Source: Voacanga thouarsii (lineage: Eukaryota > Streptophyta > Magnoliopsida > Gentianales > Apocynaceae). From it: DNA of 64,000 bases. The notes below the pieces were generated by a model. That model searched no databases. It saw only the letters and a list, made by a program, of their open reading frames with translations, and was not told the origin of the DNA. The DNA is taken from contig JANUWF010001701.1 in NCBI GenBank assembly GCA_026120185.1, positions 682,001 through 746,000 of the forward strand, given 5' to 3'. Below are positions 47,351 through 59,431 of the stretch, piece by piece. How positions within the stretch are numbered: position 1 is the first letter of the stretch; each line of letters starts with the position of its first letter. The position numbers and the translations under genes are program-made.

Positions 47351-47572
47351 TAATTTTCTTTGTAAATCATTTTTTATTTGATCAAAATCTTGTACACATA
47401 CAATTTAAAGCCAAATGTAATAAAATAAACGAATTCAACACCAAATATAACAAAACACAATCTCCTCATTGCCAAACTCAAAAGCAATATCCTCAGTAGA
47501 CAAATACAAACAAGTATATCCTCAGTATACAGAAGCTGTAGTACAAATACAAATTAGTACGAAATGAAAATG

Positions 47573-49350
47573 TCAGTCATCATGATGGATAGGCTGTCCA
47601 GGATCACTCGATCTAACAGGCAGAGAAGTGGAACCAACACCAGGAGATGCCGTAGAAACACTAGATGGAGGTATAGGTAGTACATCAAATGCGCCTGCAT
47701 CCAATCTGCGCGCTAATGCTTCCATGGTAGTCTGAAGCGCAACTATACGTAACTCGTAAGCCTCTCGCTCACGCTGCATCTCAGCTCGCATCTCAGCCTG
47801 CATAGTATCTTGCATACTCTGCATACGTGCCTCAACCTCAATCCTGACGACCTCCTCAACATTTGCTGTAGAATTTGATGATTGACCAACTGACGTTGGT
47901 GTTGGACCCTTTCCTTTACACCTAACACGACCTCTTATTTTTTGATCGAACAATCGCTGAAATATATCATCCTTTGCTTCCTCTATGCGCTCAGACTCAG
48001 GCAATGCCTGCCACTCTGTCTCCAATCAGTCCTACAAAATTAAGAAATATTATATCAAATTTATATTAGGTTAATATAATGTCATAATCATATTTTAATA
48101 ACTCAGAAAAATCAGCATTTGAATATAACTTACAATCATCTCTGCAGTCAAACCATCAGCCTGCCAACCATACCACCTTCGTGTCGCAAGGAACATATCA
48201 CATTGTGATGTCGGTTGGCCTTGTGAGGTCATCTGTAAAGACGTGTCAAAAATTTCAAGCAAAGTAGATAAATTTCATCTGAATAGTGTATAACATAAAC
48301 TAAATACCTGATCCTGTATAACAGAATGTGGCGTTCTTCCTGTGACCGGTGGATATGCCAAATGTGATCGATTTTTTCTATTCCGCTCGGCCTCTATCTG
48401 TGATTAATTATAATAGTTAACATATAAAAAATTTAAACAAGTTCTGAGATATAAAAGTAGTCAACTTCTATGGTACGACCTGTGTATTCTTCAAACACCA
48501 GTAATCAACTAACATCCTCCATTGATTTTTGTCAACCCGTTTATCTTGACAAACAATAGGCTCTGTACTGAACTGGAAAGGAACGTAGTATTTTTGTTTT
48601 AACTTCGACTTAAAATCCTTCCATGCTGCGCATATCATCTTCATTGTGACACTACGTCCTTCTGGTGGCATCATGGTATTGTCCTTGTACAAATTTTAAC
48701 AAATAATTAAATAAAGAAAATGTTAATTTTTGAAGAAAACATTCTTGGCCATGTTAGAATAAAATTAGTTACCTGTATTTCTTGCCAAACTTCGTCCTTG
48801 AGGCTCTGAGGTATGGAATGCCAATCCCTGTAATTCAGAGGGAACCTATTGCTCATGCGTGCAAAACAGCCCACCACTGAACTATAACGAGATGTATCTA
48901 ACCCAACAAGCCCTTTGTGTTGGTTAACACCAACATTATACTTTCGAAACCCTGGCTCACCCCATCCAGAATGTAACTTTCCACCCCCGCGAGAACTCCT
49001 CGTTGTGGAATCTACAAAATATCAACAGACTTATTAATTAAAATATCAACAGACATATCGTAATACCAACAGACATATCGTAATATTTACTTCATATTAA
49101 CTTAGCACACCTTAGGCACTAAGGTCTAAGGAAGAAGGTCCAGTGCCACTGGGACCTACATCAGAAGTGGGTATACATGTGGCATGATTAGATTACTGAT
49201 CCGTGGAACCTGTGCGAACACTTGCATGTGATCTCTGTCCAACCTCGAGTGCTGGAGCTGGTGTCTCTATACACCGTGAGGTACTAGCGCCTGATCTTGC
49301 GACAGCTATGGCATCCTGCATCGATCCCCGTCAGGCACGCTTGTTTACCA
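47573..49350 (-). CDS. CACTA TNPA-like protein (Ptta/En/Spm, Transposase_24 type)
   Basis: In En/Spm the TNPA-type protein binds the subterminal repeats and brings the ends together. Reading leftward, an exon at about 49014-48783 is open and includes KLHSGWGEPGFRKYNVGVN and FPLNYRDWHSIPQSLKDEVW, ending at a GTAAC donor. The exon 48692-48468 reads MICAAWKDFKSKLKQKYY and WRMLVDYWCLKNTQ, core blocks of the family. A segment at about 48400-48300 reads NRKNRSHLAYPPVTGRTPHS. The last exon (48025-47573) reads WQALPESERIEEAKDDIFQR followed by a coiled-coil stretch rich in Glu, Met and Arg. I saw no stop inside these exons. The 5' exon (49350 to about 49100) is less certain. Confidence 0.8.
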
Positions 49351-49436
49351 TCTGCAAAATAAAAAGATTTAACATTGAGTAAAAGATTTTAACAACCGCA
49401 GCACATTTAGTACATGATTAAGTGATTTAAGTACAT

Positions 49437-52400
49437 TTAAATTGCAGGGTGTATTCTTCTTCCATCTAAATCTACTTCCTCCCCAGAAATTCCATCTCTA
49501 ACCCATACGGCATCTACTTCGCGCGAAACTGGACGAGAATCTAACTGCTGCACAGGAAAAGTTTCTAGATCATGGTCCCTTGAATACACATCATAATTAT
49601 CCCTTCTCATCATTGGCATTACCACATGCCAATCTCTTTCTTTAGGACAACGAGAAAACCAAACTTATTCAGCTTGGTTTGCTAGTATGAATGGCTCATC
49701 CATCTCTTTATTTTCCCGGTACAACAAACGGTCCAGATTCACCAAAGTAAACTTTAGTTCGTCAACTCTAACACCTCGATGAACATCAACCCAATCACAT
49801 TTGAATAACAGAAATTTCAGTTCACTACTATATCGGATCCTTATAATATCAGTAAGCACTCCATAGTAGTTGACACCAGCTGCTACAGGATTCATATCTC
49901 TTGGACTGGAATAACTCGTAGTATCAACTTTACACATGACGCCAGAATTTTGGGTTAACTTGTTAGCCTCATATGTTATTGTAAAAAATCAGAAGCCATT
50001 CACGTTCCATGCATTGTAGCACAACCCTTGATTGAAAGGACCATTTGCAAGCTTTTTAACTTCAGTAGGAATATCAGGGCATTCTTCATTCTCATCAACC
50101 TATAATAAATATAAGTGTTATAACAACTAATTGTTGTTGAGGAAAACTTGCTATATTGTGTTTGTTTTTACTTACATAATGACTGAGCCAACTGTAAAAT
50201 GTTTGAGAATGAATACGTTGTCTGTCATGTAACCAAGATCTTGGATGCTCTCTATTTATGACAGACATGTGAAGACTGCAAGTAGAACACACGTCAAATT
50301 TTAGAAGTTATAATGAAAGAAGCATAAAAAATAAAGGACAATGGGTTGAAAGGAAAACTGACTCTCTATAAGGTTTAAGGATGTCAGAGTTGGCTAAAAC
50401 CCACCGATGTGCTTGCATCAATTTTAAACTATCAAATATTACATCAATCCCTTTTCCAACTGGTTTACCCATCGGGTTGTCACCATCAACATATCGTGGA
50501 GGCCTATTATCTTTGCTCTCAACATCATCTAAATAGCTCGACACGAATATCATACATTCTTCCATTAAATATCCACTGGCTATCGAACCTTCAGGTCTAG
50601 CACGATTGCGCACGTAACACTTGAGAGTTTTCAAGTATCTTTCAACTGGAAACATCCATCGACATTGAATTGGACCAGCTAATAATGCATCATCGACCAA
50701 ATGTATCGGTAAATGTTCCATTATATAAAAAAAAAACTAGGGATGAATGTCTTTTCAAGAAGACAGAGTGTAACTGCGAAACGATCTTGCAGATACTCGA
50801 GATGCCTCTCTTTGTTGACTTTAGAACATAACTGCCTAAAACATGAAGCAATCTCAATCAAAAGTTGCACTACATTCTTGGGCAAAGTTGTGCGGGCTGC
50901 TAACGGGATTAACTGTTGGAGTAAAATGTGGGAATCATAATTCTTCAAGCCTCCTAATGTCTTTCTCCTCATGTTTACCCGTCGAGAAATATTAGAACAA
51001 TAGCCATCGGGGACTCTCAATTCCTTCAATACTGTCAAAAAAACTTCAAATTCAGACCGACTCATTGTGTAAGGAGCTGGTGGCAAACTGTATCCAGTTC
51101 CAGACGGTTTTAAAATTGGATGTAAAGACTTTCTAATATTCATTGCCTGCAGGTCTTGATGAGCTTTGAAGTTATCTTTTGAAGAAGTACTGTCACCCAG
51201 TATTGTAAACAACAGATTATCTGCAAAATTTTTCTCAATATGCATCGGGTCCAAGTTGTGCCTTATCAAATTACTCTCCCAATATGGCAACTCCCAAAAA
51301 ATACTCTTCTTCTTCCAATTATAAGAATTTATGCCAAACTTCCGTTCATAGTCAGTCTGTATTCTAATTCTCATATCATCTACAACATATTCTCTTAAAC
51401 AACCCTGAAGATGTGTCAAAATTTCTGTTCCCGTACTCCTTTTTGGTGCTTGTCGTAATTCCATTCCACCATAGAAAGAAACTTTGTCCCTACGGAGCTT
51501 ATGTGATGGTTGAAGAAATCTACAATGATATAAGAAGTAATATTTACCACCATTAGGCAAACGGTAAGACAAACAGTTGATATCGCATATCGGACAAGCT
51601 CGCTGGTTATGAACACTATAGCCAGAGAGATTACCATACGCTGGAAAATCACTTATGGTCCACATAATAGCTGCACGCAGACGGAACATCTCTTTTGCCT
51701 CAGCATCATAAGTAAGCACACCGTCAAGCCACAATTGTTTCAACTCCTCGATCAATGGTTGTAAAAATATGTCAATTTTGTTTCCCGGACTCTTCGGGCC
51801 ATCGATGAGAGTTGACAGAATAAAATAACGTTGCTTCATGCATAGCCAGGGTGGCAAATTGTATGGTATTAAAACAACTGGCCAAGTACTATATGGTATG
51901 TGCATATTTGAAAATGGACTAAATCCATCCTAAGCCAATCCAAGTCTAACATTTCGGCAGTCACTTGCAAATTCCAAATGCAACTCATCAAACTTTCTCC
52001 AAGCCTTCGAATCAGCTAGGTGTCTGTAGACTCCATCTTTCACGCGACATTCGTGATGCCACCTCATAAGGGATGCAGTTTTGTGAGACATGAACAATCG
52101 CTTCAATCTTGGAGTCAACGGAAAATACCTAACACATTTGCATGCAACTGTACTACCCTCTTTCTTGTACCTCGGAGCATTGCATACCTCACAAAGTTGT
52201 GCGGCCTCATTTTCCCTTCTGTATATTATGTAATTATTTGGACAAACATCCCAGACTCTGCATTCCATTCCTAACACATTCGTTATCTTACTAGCCTCGT
52301 AGTAATTCTTGGGAATTTTCACTCCCATCTCACTAAAAGCATCCGTTAGAAGCTCAAGTAGCATATCAATTGACTTGTTCGACCACCCATTCAGGACTTT

Positions 52401-52865
52401 TAAATTTAACAATCTCATAATGAATGAAAGTGAAGAAAATTTAGTACAACCGGGATACAATTCTATATTAGCCTCTCCCAACAATTCATGTATCTCTCTC
52501 AAATCATCAGGCTCTTCAGTTGCATTATCCAAGTCACTAATGCCACCAATTTCTTGAAGCATCCCAGCCATATCATCCCCATGTTCGTTTTCAGTCGAAG
52601 GGATGTTGCTAGAAGATAAGTATGTTTCCCCATGAACAACCTACTTTTTGTACCAACGCATGAAACCCCACATTTGGCAATGTTTGTTTGACATCGATTG
52701 TACTATAAAGATACCTATTCGGCACTTCATACAAGGACAATGGATTTTGGATCCATTAGGTTTGTCTCTTAATGCAAATTCTACAAAGGCATCCAAACCT
52801 TTATTATATTCATCACCTAAACGGTCTTGTAAGTAAATCCACGATCGGTCCATCTTCCTATTCAT
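49437..52865 (-). pseudogene. tnp2: CACTA Tnp2-family transposase, near intact
   Basis: Tnp2 is the catalytic transposase of CACTA elements. Domains in order: transposase-associated (52865-52641, DRSWIYLQDRLGDEY, CPCMKCR); Tnp2 N-terminal (52571-51930, CKVCN-type cysteine motif read as CEVCNAPRYK, RLKRLFMS); Tnp2 catalytic (about 51950-50960, DGFSPF, VVLIPYNLPPWLCMK, RACPICD, NLDPMHIEKNFADN); DUF4218 (50950-50310, LLQQLIPLAARTTLPKNV, then YVRNRARPEGSIASGYL); a short exon 50283-50178; and DUF4216 (50099-49665, FLLFKCDWVD). Splice sites are canonical (CTTGCAG before 50283, GTAAGT after 50178). Stops at 52641, 51930, 49989 and 49665, plus a shift in a T run near 50725, break it. It shares its strand with the TNPA-like gene downstream. 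Confidence 0.9.
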
Positions 52866-54684
52866 TTATCCATATTTTTAGTCGATCTACAAGTTTCGTT
52901 ACGATAAACATATTCAAGAATGAATGGAAAATAAGGGAAATGATAAAATGGAAATAGGTCAAGAATTCAATCCCCATCAAATTAGTGTTCATTCTCCTTT
53001 TTAGTAGTGGAAATGATAAACATAGTTTTAGTAGTAGTTAAAACAAATAAATACACTCCTTGAGAGTTTTTAAAAGAGAGAAAATAAAATATTTAATTAA
53101 TCAAGATATCTTGGAACGCCAAAATCCTCTGCCTCAAAAGAAAAAAAGTGTCTACTTAAACAAATAAGCTACTTAAAAAATACTTTAAAAAATCTACTTA
53201 AAAAATCAAGATAAACATACCACATATTTAGTAAATTATCGACTTAAAAAAATAAAATTATTTGTAAAAAATTTTCTCATAAAACTAAAAATTTGACAGA
53301 GTTTCCCCTATAAAATGAATATTTTCCAGGCACTAGGCCACCTCAAAATGCGCAATTATGCAATTCAACCAATAAAAAACTCATAAAACCATCCAACCAT
53401 TCAATCATGTTTATAACAAACCTCTATATACAATGAAACAAAACTTAAGCTCTATATTCAAAGTCATTGTCAAAATCCTACATTGCTATTATCATTATCA
53501 TCATCCCAACTTGACATAATTTCTCACCATGAAATCTCTACCAAATACAAGTCCTATCGATTCTCTTGTTTAACAAATAATTATTGACAACACCTGTGCA
53601 ATGCCATAGTACATTTATACAAACTTTGCATGGACACCGAACCCTTTGGTATATTTTTTAGATTATCTATCATCAACATAAAGAAGAGTGCTACTGCTGT
53701 AAAAGATGTTCGATGAAAGATTTGTTGTAACTAGATCAATAGAGCCATGATTTATATACTAAAAAGAAACTTTCTTAAAGGCATGGGCATTTTTTCTTAA
53801 AGTTGCAAGAGTAATTCATGATGTGAAGCAAGTGAGCATGAATGCACCTAATTTCAGCAATGAGCTATGGAATTTAAGAGCCATATGAAGCTTCTTTAGA
53901 TCCTCAAATAATTTGATAGAATGCATGCAACAAAGGTCAGAAGTGCTAAGGGTTTAATGGGTTTAAATCTGTATACCTATTAGAGTTGATCTAAGGATTG
54001 AAATTTCATCTGATGGAACTTTGAATACAGGCTTCTTGTTGGTCTAGTGACCTACTTCAGGGGACATTTGGGGTACATTTTTTGGTGTGAAGCTGTAAAT
54101 CATATACCATTACAGTTGGGTGGATTGGAAAAACAATAAGAAAAAGATCTTCCAGTAAAACACTAAATTCCTTGCATCCTAACAGTTGATTTATATAGTT
54201 CTCTCAGTATTTAATTTTCAGCCATAAAACTATTTTATTCAGATTCTTTGAAAAAAATTTGAGGGATTTCCCATTTAAAATTCATTTGATGGTATATGAT
54301 TGGAATCTATTATTCGGCTTAATTTTATCAGCCATTCTATTTGAGCTCCTGTTTTCATTTTCTGTCAACACTTTCAATCTTCAAAATATTGAGAGTCATC
54401 ATGGATGTTACTTGAACTCAACCTCATTATCCTCAAGAAAATTAGTGATATGGGTGACACTTTATTAATGAGGGACCTTATTTTTCTTATGTATATCCTA
54501 AAAAATTGCTGTGCTTGGTCTTCCTTGGCAAATGGAACTCTAATAGCACTTGCTCATTACTCAAGATAAATCTGTATGACTTCATTTGTCAAGGAACTTT
54601 CAGTAGTCTTGTTACATGGCAAGTTTACAGTTCAGGGTACAAAGTACAGGATCTAAAACTTATTTTGTTATCCTCTCCTTTCAG
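52866..54684. other. CACTA interior upstream of tnp2
   Basis: AT-rich non-coding DNA. In the minus direction it would be the transposase leader or first intron. In the plus direction it may be intron sequence captured along with the exon at 54685. No other gene is recognised. Confidence 0.45.
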
Positions 54685-54831
54685 GGACTGGCAATGGTGA
54701 TGCACAAGAATTTGGAAGGACAAGCTATTTTTGAAATGCTATATAAGGCTCTTGAAGCTGCTCCTCATGAGAAAAAGGTCAATGAGGAGAGAAACATCAA
54801 AATATTAATTGGTCAAATGCATTTGGTTAAG
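54685..54831 (+). pseudogene. Captured host-gene exon inside the CACTA element
   Basis: A 147-bp open exon lies on the strand opposite to the transposase genes. It follows a pyrimidine-rich acceptor (CTCTCCTTTCAG) and ends at a GTAATA donor, so both introns are phase 0. It reads GLAMVMHKNLEGQAIFEMLY, then KALEAAPHEKKVNEERNIKI and LIGQMHLVK. The amphipathic Ala/Leu pattern recalls TPR-like helices, but I cannot name the gene. An undamaged 49-codon exon with splice sites suggests recent capture. No neighbouring exon was found with confidence. Confidence 0.6.
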
Positions 54832-54999
54832 GTAATAGTTCGGGAATTTCAAGTATTTACAATTGAACTGGTCAAGAATTAATCTAGGTATTGTGATAGT
54901 GAGAGAACTATATCAAATTCTGGATTTAGCATTCAAGCAGAATACCATATACAATGTGAATCTCAGTAATCTCAACTAGAATAGCTGAACAAATAAACA

Positions 55000-55245
55000 A
55001 GCAGCACAGATCTGAAGGACATACCCGGACGCAGAGGCGGAGGCGGAGCTAGGTGGCTGAAATGCGACGGAGAAGAAGACAGCTCGGAGAAGAAGATAGC
55101 CTAATCGAGAAATTTGATACGTGAAGAAGACGATGCGCAGAGAAGAAGACAACTCCGAGAAGAAGAGACGCAGAGAAGAAACAGCTGAAGCTCAACGAAG
55201 AATAGAGAAAGAAGACTACGCCGGGATCACTCGGAGTGATATAAA
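55000..55245 (-). promoter_or_regulatory. Probable CACTA promoter and CT-rich leader
   Basis: On the minus strand CCCTTTATATCACTCCG (about 55230-55246) gives a TATA box. It is followed by a CTTCTT-rich leader (GAAGAAGA on the plus strand) of about 200 bp. It lies just inside the right repeat array and points at the tnp2 gene, as in En/Spm where transcription starts near one end. Confidence 0.5.
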
Positions 55246-55251
55246 GGGTAC

Positions 55252-56265
55252 ATACGACGGTTGTAATAACCGTCGTATGAAATGAAATTAATACGACGGT
55301 TATTGTATAACCGTTGTATTAGGGAAACTGAATGCGACGGTTATTATAACCGTCGCATTAAATTGCCCTAATACGACGGTTATACAATAACCGTCGTATT
55401 TGATCCGATTTTTAAAAAATTTTAATTATTTTTAAATATATATATACATATATATATACACTAACATGACACAAAAGTACATTAAATTTAATTTAAAAAT
55501 ATTAATTATATTATATATATTACATAGATATATGCACACGCATGCATATATATTTGCAATTAAAATTTTTCATACACACACACGTACGTTTATGTGTGTG
55601 TGTGTGTGTGGGTGTATACAGACACAAAAAAACCATATCATAGAATAATTAACTAACAAAATGAAATTTAAACTCGTTCTTTAATACAAATATAAGAAAA
55701 TTGAATTCATAAGATGCAAACTGTAGATTTATTTACAAGATTAATGATCTAATTAATTAATTACTATATATTAATTAGCTAGCTAGATATATAACTATAA
55801 CGTTAAAACAAGTTAATTTAATTATAACAAATTTGAAAGTCATTAGTTTTATTTTATCACATTTTTTAGTAACACTTATAAAATAGTAATAAAAATAATG
55901 TATTTACAAGTATATATAATTATATATCAAATTAAGAACCAACCGAAGCATTAATAAAACTACTAACTAAATTTGAAAAAAAATAGATATAATTCAAACT
56001 ACTTTTGATTCATTTTATTTTACTTCAAAAACATAAATTACAGTAATTTTGACTCATACAACGGTTGTTAAAGAGTGATATTTATAAAAACAGCCAAATT
56101 TAAATTAAATTTAACTCACATTATTTACGATGGCTAATACGACGGTTATACTAAAATCGTCGTATATAATGGTCTAATACGACAGCTCAATAACTGTCGT
56201 TAAAAATAGTCAATTACGATGGTTTTGTGGCCGTCGTAATTGATGTCGTCGTATTTGCTGGTTTT
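55252..56265. repeat. Right subterminal repeats of the CACTA element
   Basis: There are two clusters. At 55252-55405, four inverted pairs read AATACGACGGTTAT and ATAACCGTCGTATT. At 56055-56265, more diverged pairs include ACGACGG, TCGTCGTAT and GCCGTCGTAATTG. The 650 bp between them is AT-rich, with TA and TG runs (55432-55465 and 55587-55612). Confidence 0.88.
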
Positions 56266-56278
56266 TTTTGTGGTGCTT

Positions 56279-57484
56279 GAGGCTCTTGGGTGTAAATATG
56301 CAACTGAAGGTAGAGTTATAAAAGTTTGTAAAGGTGTTCTTGTTGTTATGAAAGATTGTAGATCCGGTAGTTTGTATACTTTGCAGGGAACTACTGTCAC
56401 AGGTTTTGTTGTAGCTTCTACATCAATTTTGTCTGATTCTGACATCACCAAATTATGGCATATGCATTTGGGGCACATGAGTGAGAAATGTCTGCACATG
56501 TTGAGCAAGCGAGGCCTTCAAGATGGACAAAATACCAGTGCATTGGACTTCTGTGATCACTGTATTTTCGGAAAGTAGAAAATGGTCAGCTTCAACTCAC
56601 CAGCAATTCACAAGACTAATGGTATTTTGGATTATATTCATTCAGATCTTTGAGGTCGTGTCCCATCTAAGGGTGGTGCCAAGTATTTGTTAACTTTTAT
56701 TGATGATTATTCAAGAAAAGTTTAGGTTTATTTTTTGAAAAATAAAAGTGATGTTTACTTAACTTTCAAACGGTGGAAAGTTTTGATTGAGAAATAGACA
56801 GGTAAACAAATTAAGCGGCTGAGGACAGATAATGGCATGGAATTCTATGAAAAAGAATTTGATGAATTTTGTAAAAATGAAGGAATTGTTCGACACTATA
56901 TAGTAATAATGACGCCTCAACAAAGTGGTGTTGCAGAACGTATGAACAAAACGCTTTTAGAAAGAGCACGATATATGATATCAAATGCAGGGTTGACAAA
57001 GGATTTCTAGACAGAGGTAGTTTCTACAACATGTCACATTGTCAACCGTGCTTTTTCTGTAGCTCTTGATTTCAAAACTCCTGAGGAATTTTGGTCAGAA
57101 ACGCCTGCTAATTACTCTGATTTGAAATTTTTTGGATGTCCAGCATACATGCATGTAAATGATGGGAAATTGGAGCCTAGAGCTAAGAAATGTATTTTCC
57201 TTGGGTATGCTTCGGGGTGAAAGGATACAGATTGTGGTGTCCAGATCCCAAATTACCAAAATTTGTAATTAGTAGAAATGTTACATTTGATGAATTATCT
57301 ATGTTAAATTCCAAAAGGGAGTCTTCAAGTTCTTCTCGTGCAGATGAAAATGGTATGCAGGAGCATGTGGAGCCAAGAATAGACCGAGAAGAGAGATTTG
57401 ACCACCTCAAAGATATACAAATTTAGTGGCATATGCATTGTCAGTTGTAGAAGACAAAGTTGAAGTTCGTGAGCCATTCAAAGA
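56279..57484 (+). pseudogene. Element A GAG-pre-integrase and integrase
   Basis: It begins with [16 protein letters not shown], then the zinc-binding part [21 protein letters not shown] and CDHCIFGK. The core keeps the catalytic triad: YIHSDL, RTDNGMEF and GVAERMNKTLLERAR, with the usual DD35E spacing. The C-terminal domain reads FFGCPAYMHV, KCIFLGYASG and, after a one-base shift near 57219, KGYRLWCPDPKLPKFVISRN. Stops at 56576, 56651, 56723, 56795 and 57008 are all TAG or TGA at expected Gln or Trp positions. The reading ends near 57484 (VREPFKE), without any reverse transcriptase or RNase H following. Confidence 0.9.
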
Positions 57485-57599
57485 GTGCTTGGACTTGAAT
57501 GGTGTTCAGTGTTCGTGATTTGTGGTCTTTGGACTTTTGTGGAGAAGGTGGAGCAAAACTACTATATTTGAGTTTGGGATACAAGTCAATGTGGAGATT
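57485..57599 (+). other. Element A tail before the 3' LTR
   Basis: A 115-bp stretch holds GTCAATGTGGAGAT just before the LTR as a weak polypurine tract. The reverse transcriptase and RNase H that should occupy this place are missing. Confidence 0.7.
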
Positions 57600-58083
57600 T
57601 GTTAGGGTGCCTTGTATCCCATACCGGGAAACCAAAGAATTCTTCACCAACATTAATGCTTTGTTTAGTACTAAAATCCCACATCGATTATGCAAGAATT
57701 CTAACCACCTCAAGATGCCTATTTATAAAGGCTTAGTTTGGTTCTTTGAGAACAACACACAACACCAACACAAGAGTTTTAATAGCTTTTGAGGCATTTG
57801 ATATTTGTAACACTCTTGTTCTATATTAGTGGTGTTTAGTGGCTTTGGAACACTTTCCTAAAACCTTGTAAATTATCTTTTTCATAGTGAAGTTTTGTTC
57901 CACCCCTGCCCATGAATATAGGTCATTTCACCGAATCACATAAATTCTTGTATCTCTCTCTTTTATTTTCTTTCTCGTTATTTATTTTTTCTTCACATTA
58001 TTTTCATTATTATTTTTTTGTTATCGTCTTGTGTGACTTTGATATTGGAGTTTTTGGTTTGTTCCTAAGGCCTATCCTTAATA
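57600..58083 (+). repeat. 3' LTR of element A (484 bp)
   Basis: It starts TGTTAGGGTGCCTTGTATCC and ends CCTATCCTTAATA (final CA changed to TA). It is followed by GATCA, identical to the pentamer before 8689. A TATA box TATTTATAAAGG lies at about 57720. Confidence 0.93.
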
Positions 58084-58088
58084 GATCA

Positions 58089-58319
58089 GGTAGGGAGAGC
58101 TAGAGAGCTTAGTTGGCAACCAAGAATTGGCTCTCTTGTAACCTCTTATACTCTTATGTTATTTGTTCTTGTGAGTTATAAATATCAACCAAGAGCTAGT
58201 TATGTCATAATCCCTTATACTATTCTATTCCATATTCTTGTGAGTTATAAAGTTCAAAGTTGAGTGGAATGCCCATAAATTTTCTGTGTCTCATTTTTAC
58301 TTGTTTTTTTTATTATAGG
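58089..58319. other. Sequence flanking element A on the right
   Basis: Words such as AGAGAGCTTAG and AATTGGCTCTCTTG resemble the minisatellite at 8325-8688. TTGTGAGTTATAAA occurs twice (about 58165 and 58240). This is probably the same host sequence or older element that A split. No coding region is recognised. Confidence 0.5.
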
Positions 58320-58328
58320 TGTTATATT

Positions 58329-58571
58329 AGAATCCGGGGCCGCGCAAGTTATGGTACAGCAACTTGTGCGATCAGTTGAGGTTACATGAACATTTGACAC
58401 AATCACATGAATATCAAAACAATGTCGTTTTGAATGGTCAAAACGACGTCGTTCTACTAAAAAAAATTTTTACATGCAGCTATCTTTTCACACGTTGAAT
58501 TTTAGTTATTTTTCATCTAGGCCGTCAAATAGCCGCGCAAGTTGCCGTACGCAACTTGCGCGCCCCAGATC
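58329..58571. mobile_element. MITE, 243 bp, Mutator-type target duplication
   Basis: The 9-bp direct repeat TGTTATATT flanks it exactly (58320-58328 and 58572-58580). Inverted ends: left GGGGCCGCGCAAGTT, right (reverse complement) GGGGCGCGCAAGTTGCG, both followed by a second CAACTTG[TC]GCG block. It does not code. A 9-bp duplication points to the Mutator superfamily. Confidence 0.9.
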
Positions 58572-58580
58572 TGTTATATT

Positions 58581-59431
58581 GAGTAGTTTAGTCGTGTTGG
58601 ATTAAGTTGTTATCATCACGAAGCAAAAAAATTTTGACTTTGAACTTAACATTGTGAGAGTAGGGTTGGATGGCTTACTAATGCCAATTATAAGCCCGAA
58701 TTTCTATTGTTCTTGCTACTTCTGGTCCACTTTTGTTAATTTTTTCAGTAATTTTTCTTTGTTGATTTTTGAATTATTATGGTTTATATAACTTTATTAT
58801 TTCAAAGTTTGAATTGTTCACAAGTTATAATATTTTAAAAATTCACTTTGCTCTTTTTTTTAATCTTTCATTCTTCTTCCGTATTATCATGGGCTATCTA
58901 TCTTTCTAACTAAAAAGGAAAAGGTTTATTAACACTTGTTTTGGATTATTGCTTCTCATATTTAATTAGCATGTAAATTGTAAATGCTAACAAATAACTG
59001 GGAATTGTCCAAACATTGCTTTATTTTTATATTTCACAAATTCCATCCTGAATTTATATTAATTTTTTTTAATCTCAATTTAGACAAATGTTGAAAATTT
59101 TATCAAATTTTTTATTATTGTTCTTCAACATATAATTAGGTTATAAATTCGACAAACAAGACTTGAGAAGAATTCCTACCTTTGTCGTCGACATAATTCG
59201 ACGTAGAAGAAGAAATTTGGATGATCGTTGATGGAAAAGCTGTTTTTGTTCCTTCCAAAGTCAATGATGCAATTTTGGAATAACGTGTGAATTGGGTGCG
59301 AAAGTCTTCAATCTTTGGTGCACAAGGTGTTGAAAATAACTAACTTGATAGGCCAGACCCAAGGAAGAAGAGGACGACTTCAGACTATCAAGTCTTCGAC
59401 CAGATTGGAACGATACAGTGATGGGAAAGTC
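58581..59431. other. AT-rich DNA with a short GGAAAAGCTG-type repeat
   Basis: No gene is established. At 59228-59275 the plus strand reads IVDGKAVFVPSKVNDA, and at 59460-59510 NGGKAVSYATKVIDG, two similar units. An open frame 59315-59512 spans the second. The units also exist in the left copy at 2144, so this may be a decayed repeated protein or just a diverged DNA repeat. Confidence 0.4.

Larger units (their letters stand above)
46864..56275 (-). mobile_element. CACTA (En/Spm) transposon, about 9.4 kb, largely preserved
   Basis: It begins CACTACTAAAAATTCAGCC and ends (reverse complement) CACCACAAAAAAAACCAGC. The 3-bp flanks CCT (46861-46863) and CTT (56276-56278) differ at one base. Removing the element restores the reading between protease and GAG-pre-integrase of element A. 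Both ends carry dense inverted ACGACGG repeats. Two genes on the minus strand match the En/Spm plan: a Tnp2 transposase with associated domains (49437-52865) and a Transposase_24-type gene (47573-49350). Confidence 0.95.

Noticed and set aside
52020..52557. Plus-strand open frames at 52020-52274 and 52309-52557
   Set aside because: Antisense shadows of the Tnp2 transposase, which shows clear domain motifs on the minus strand.
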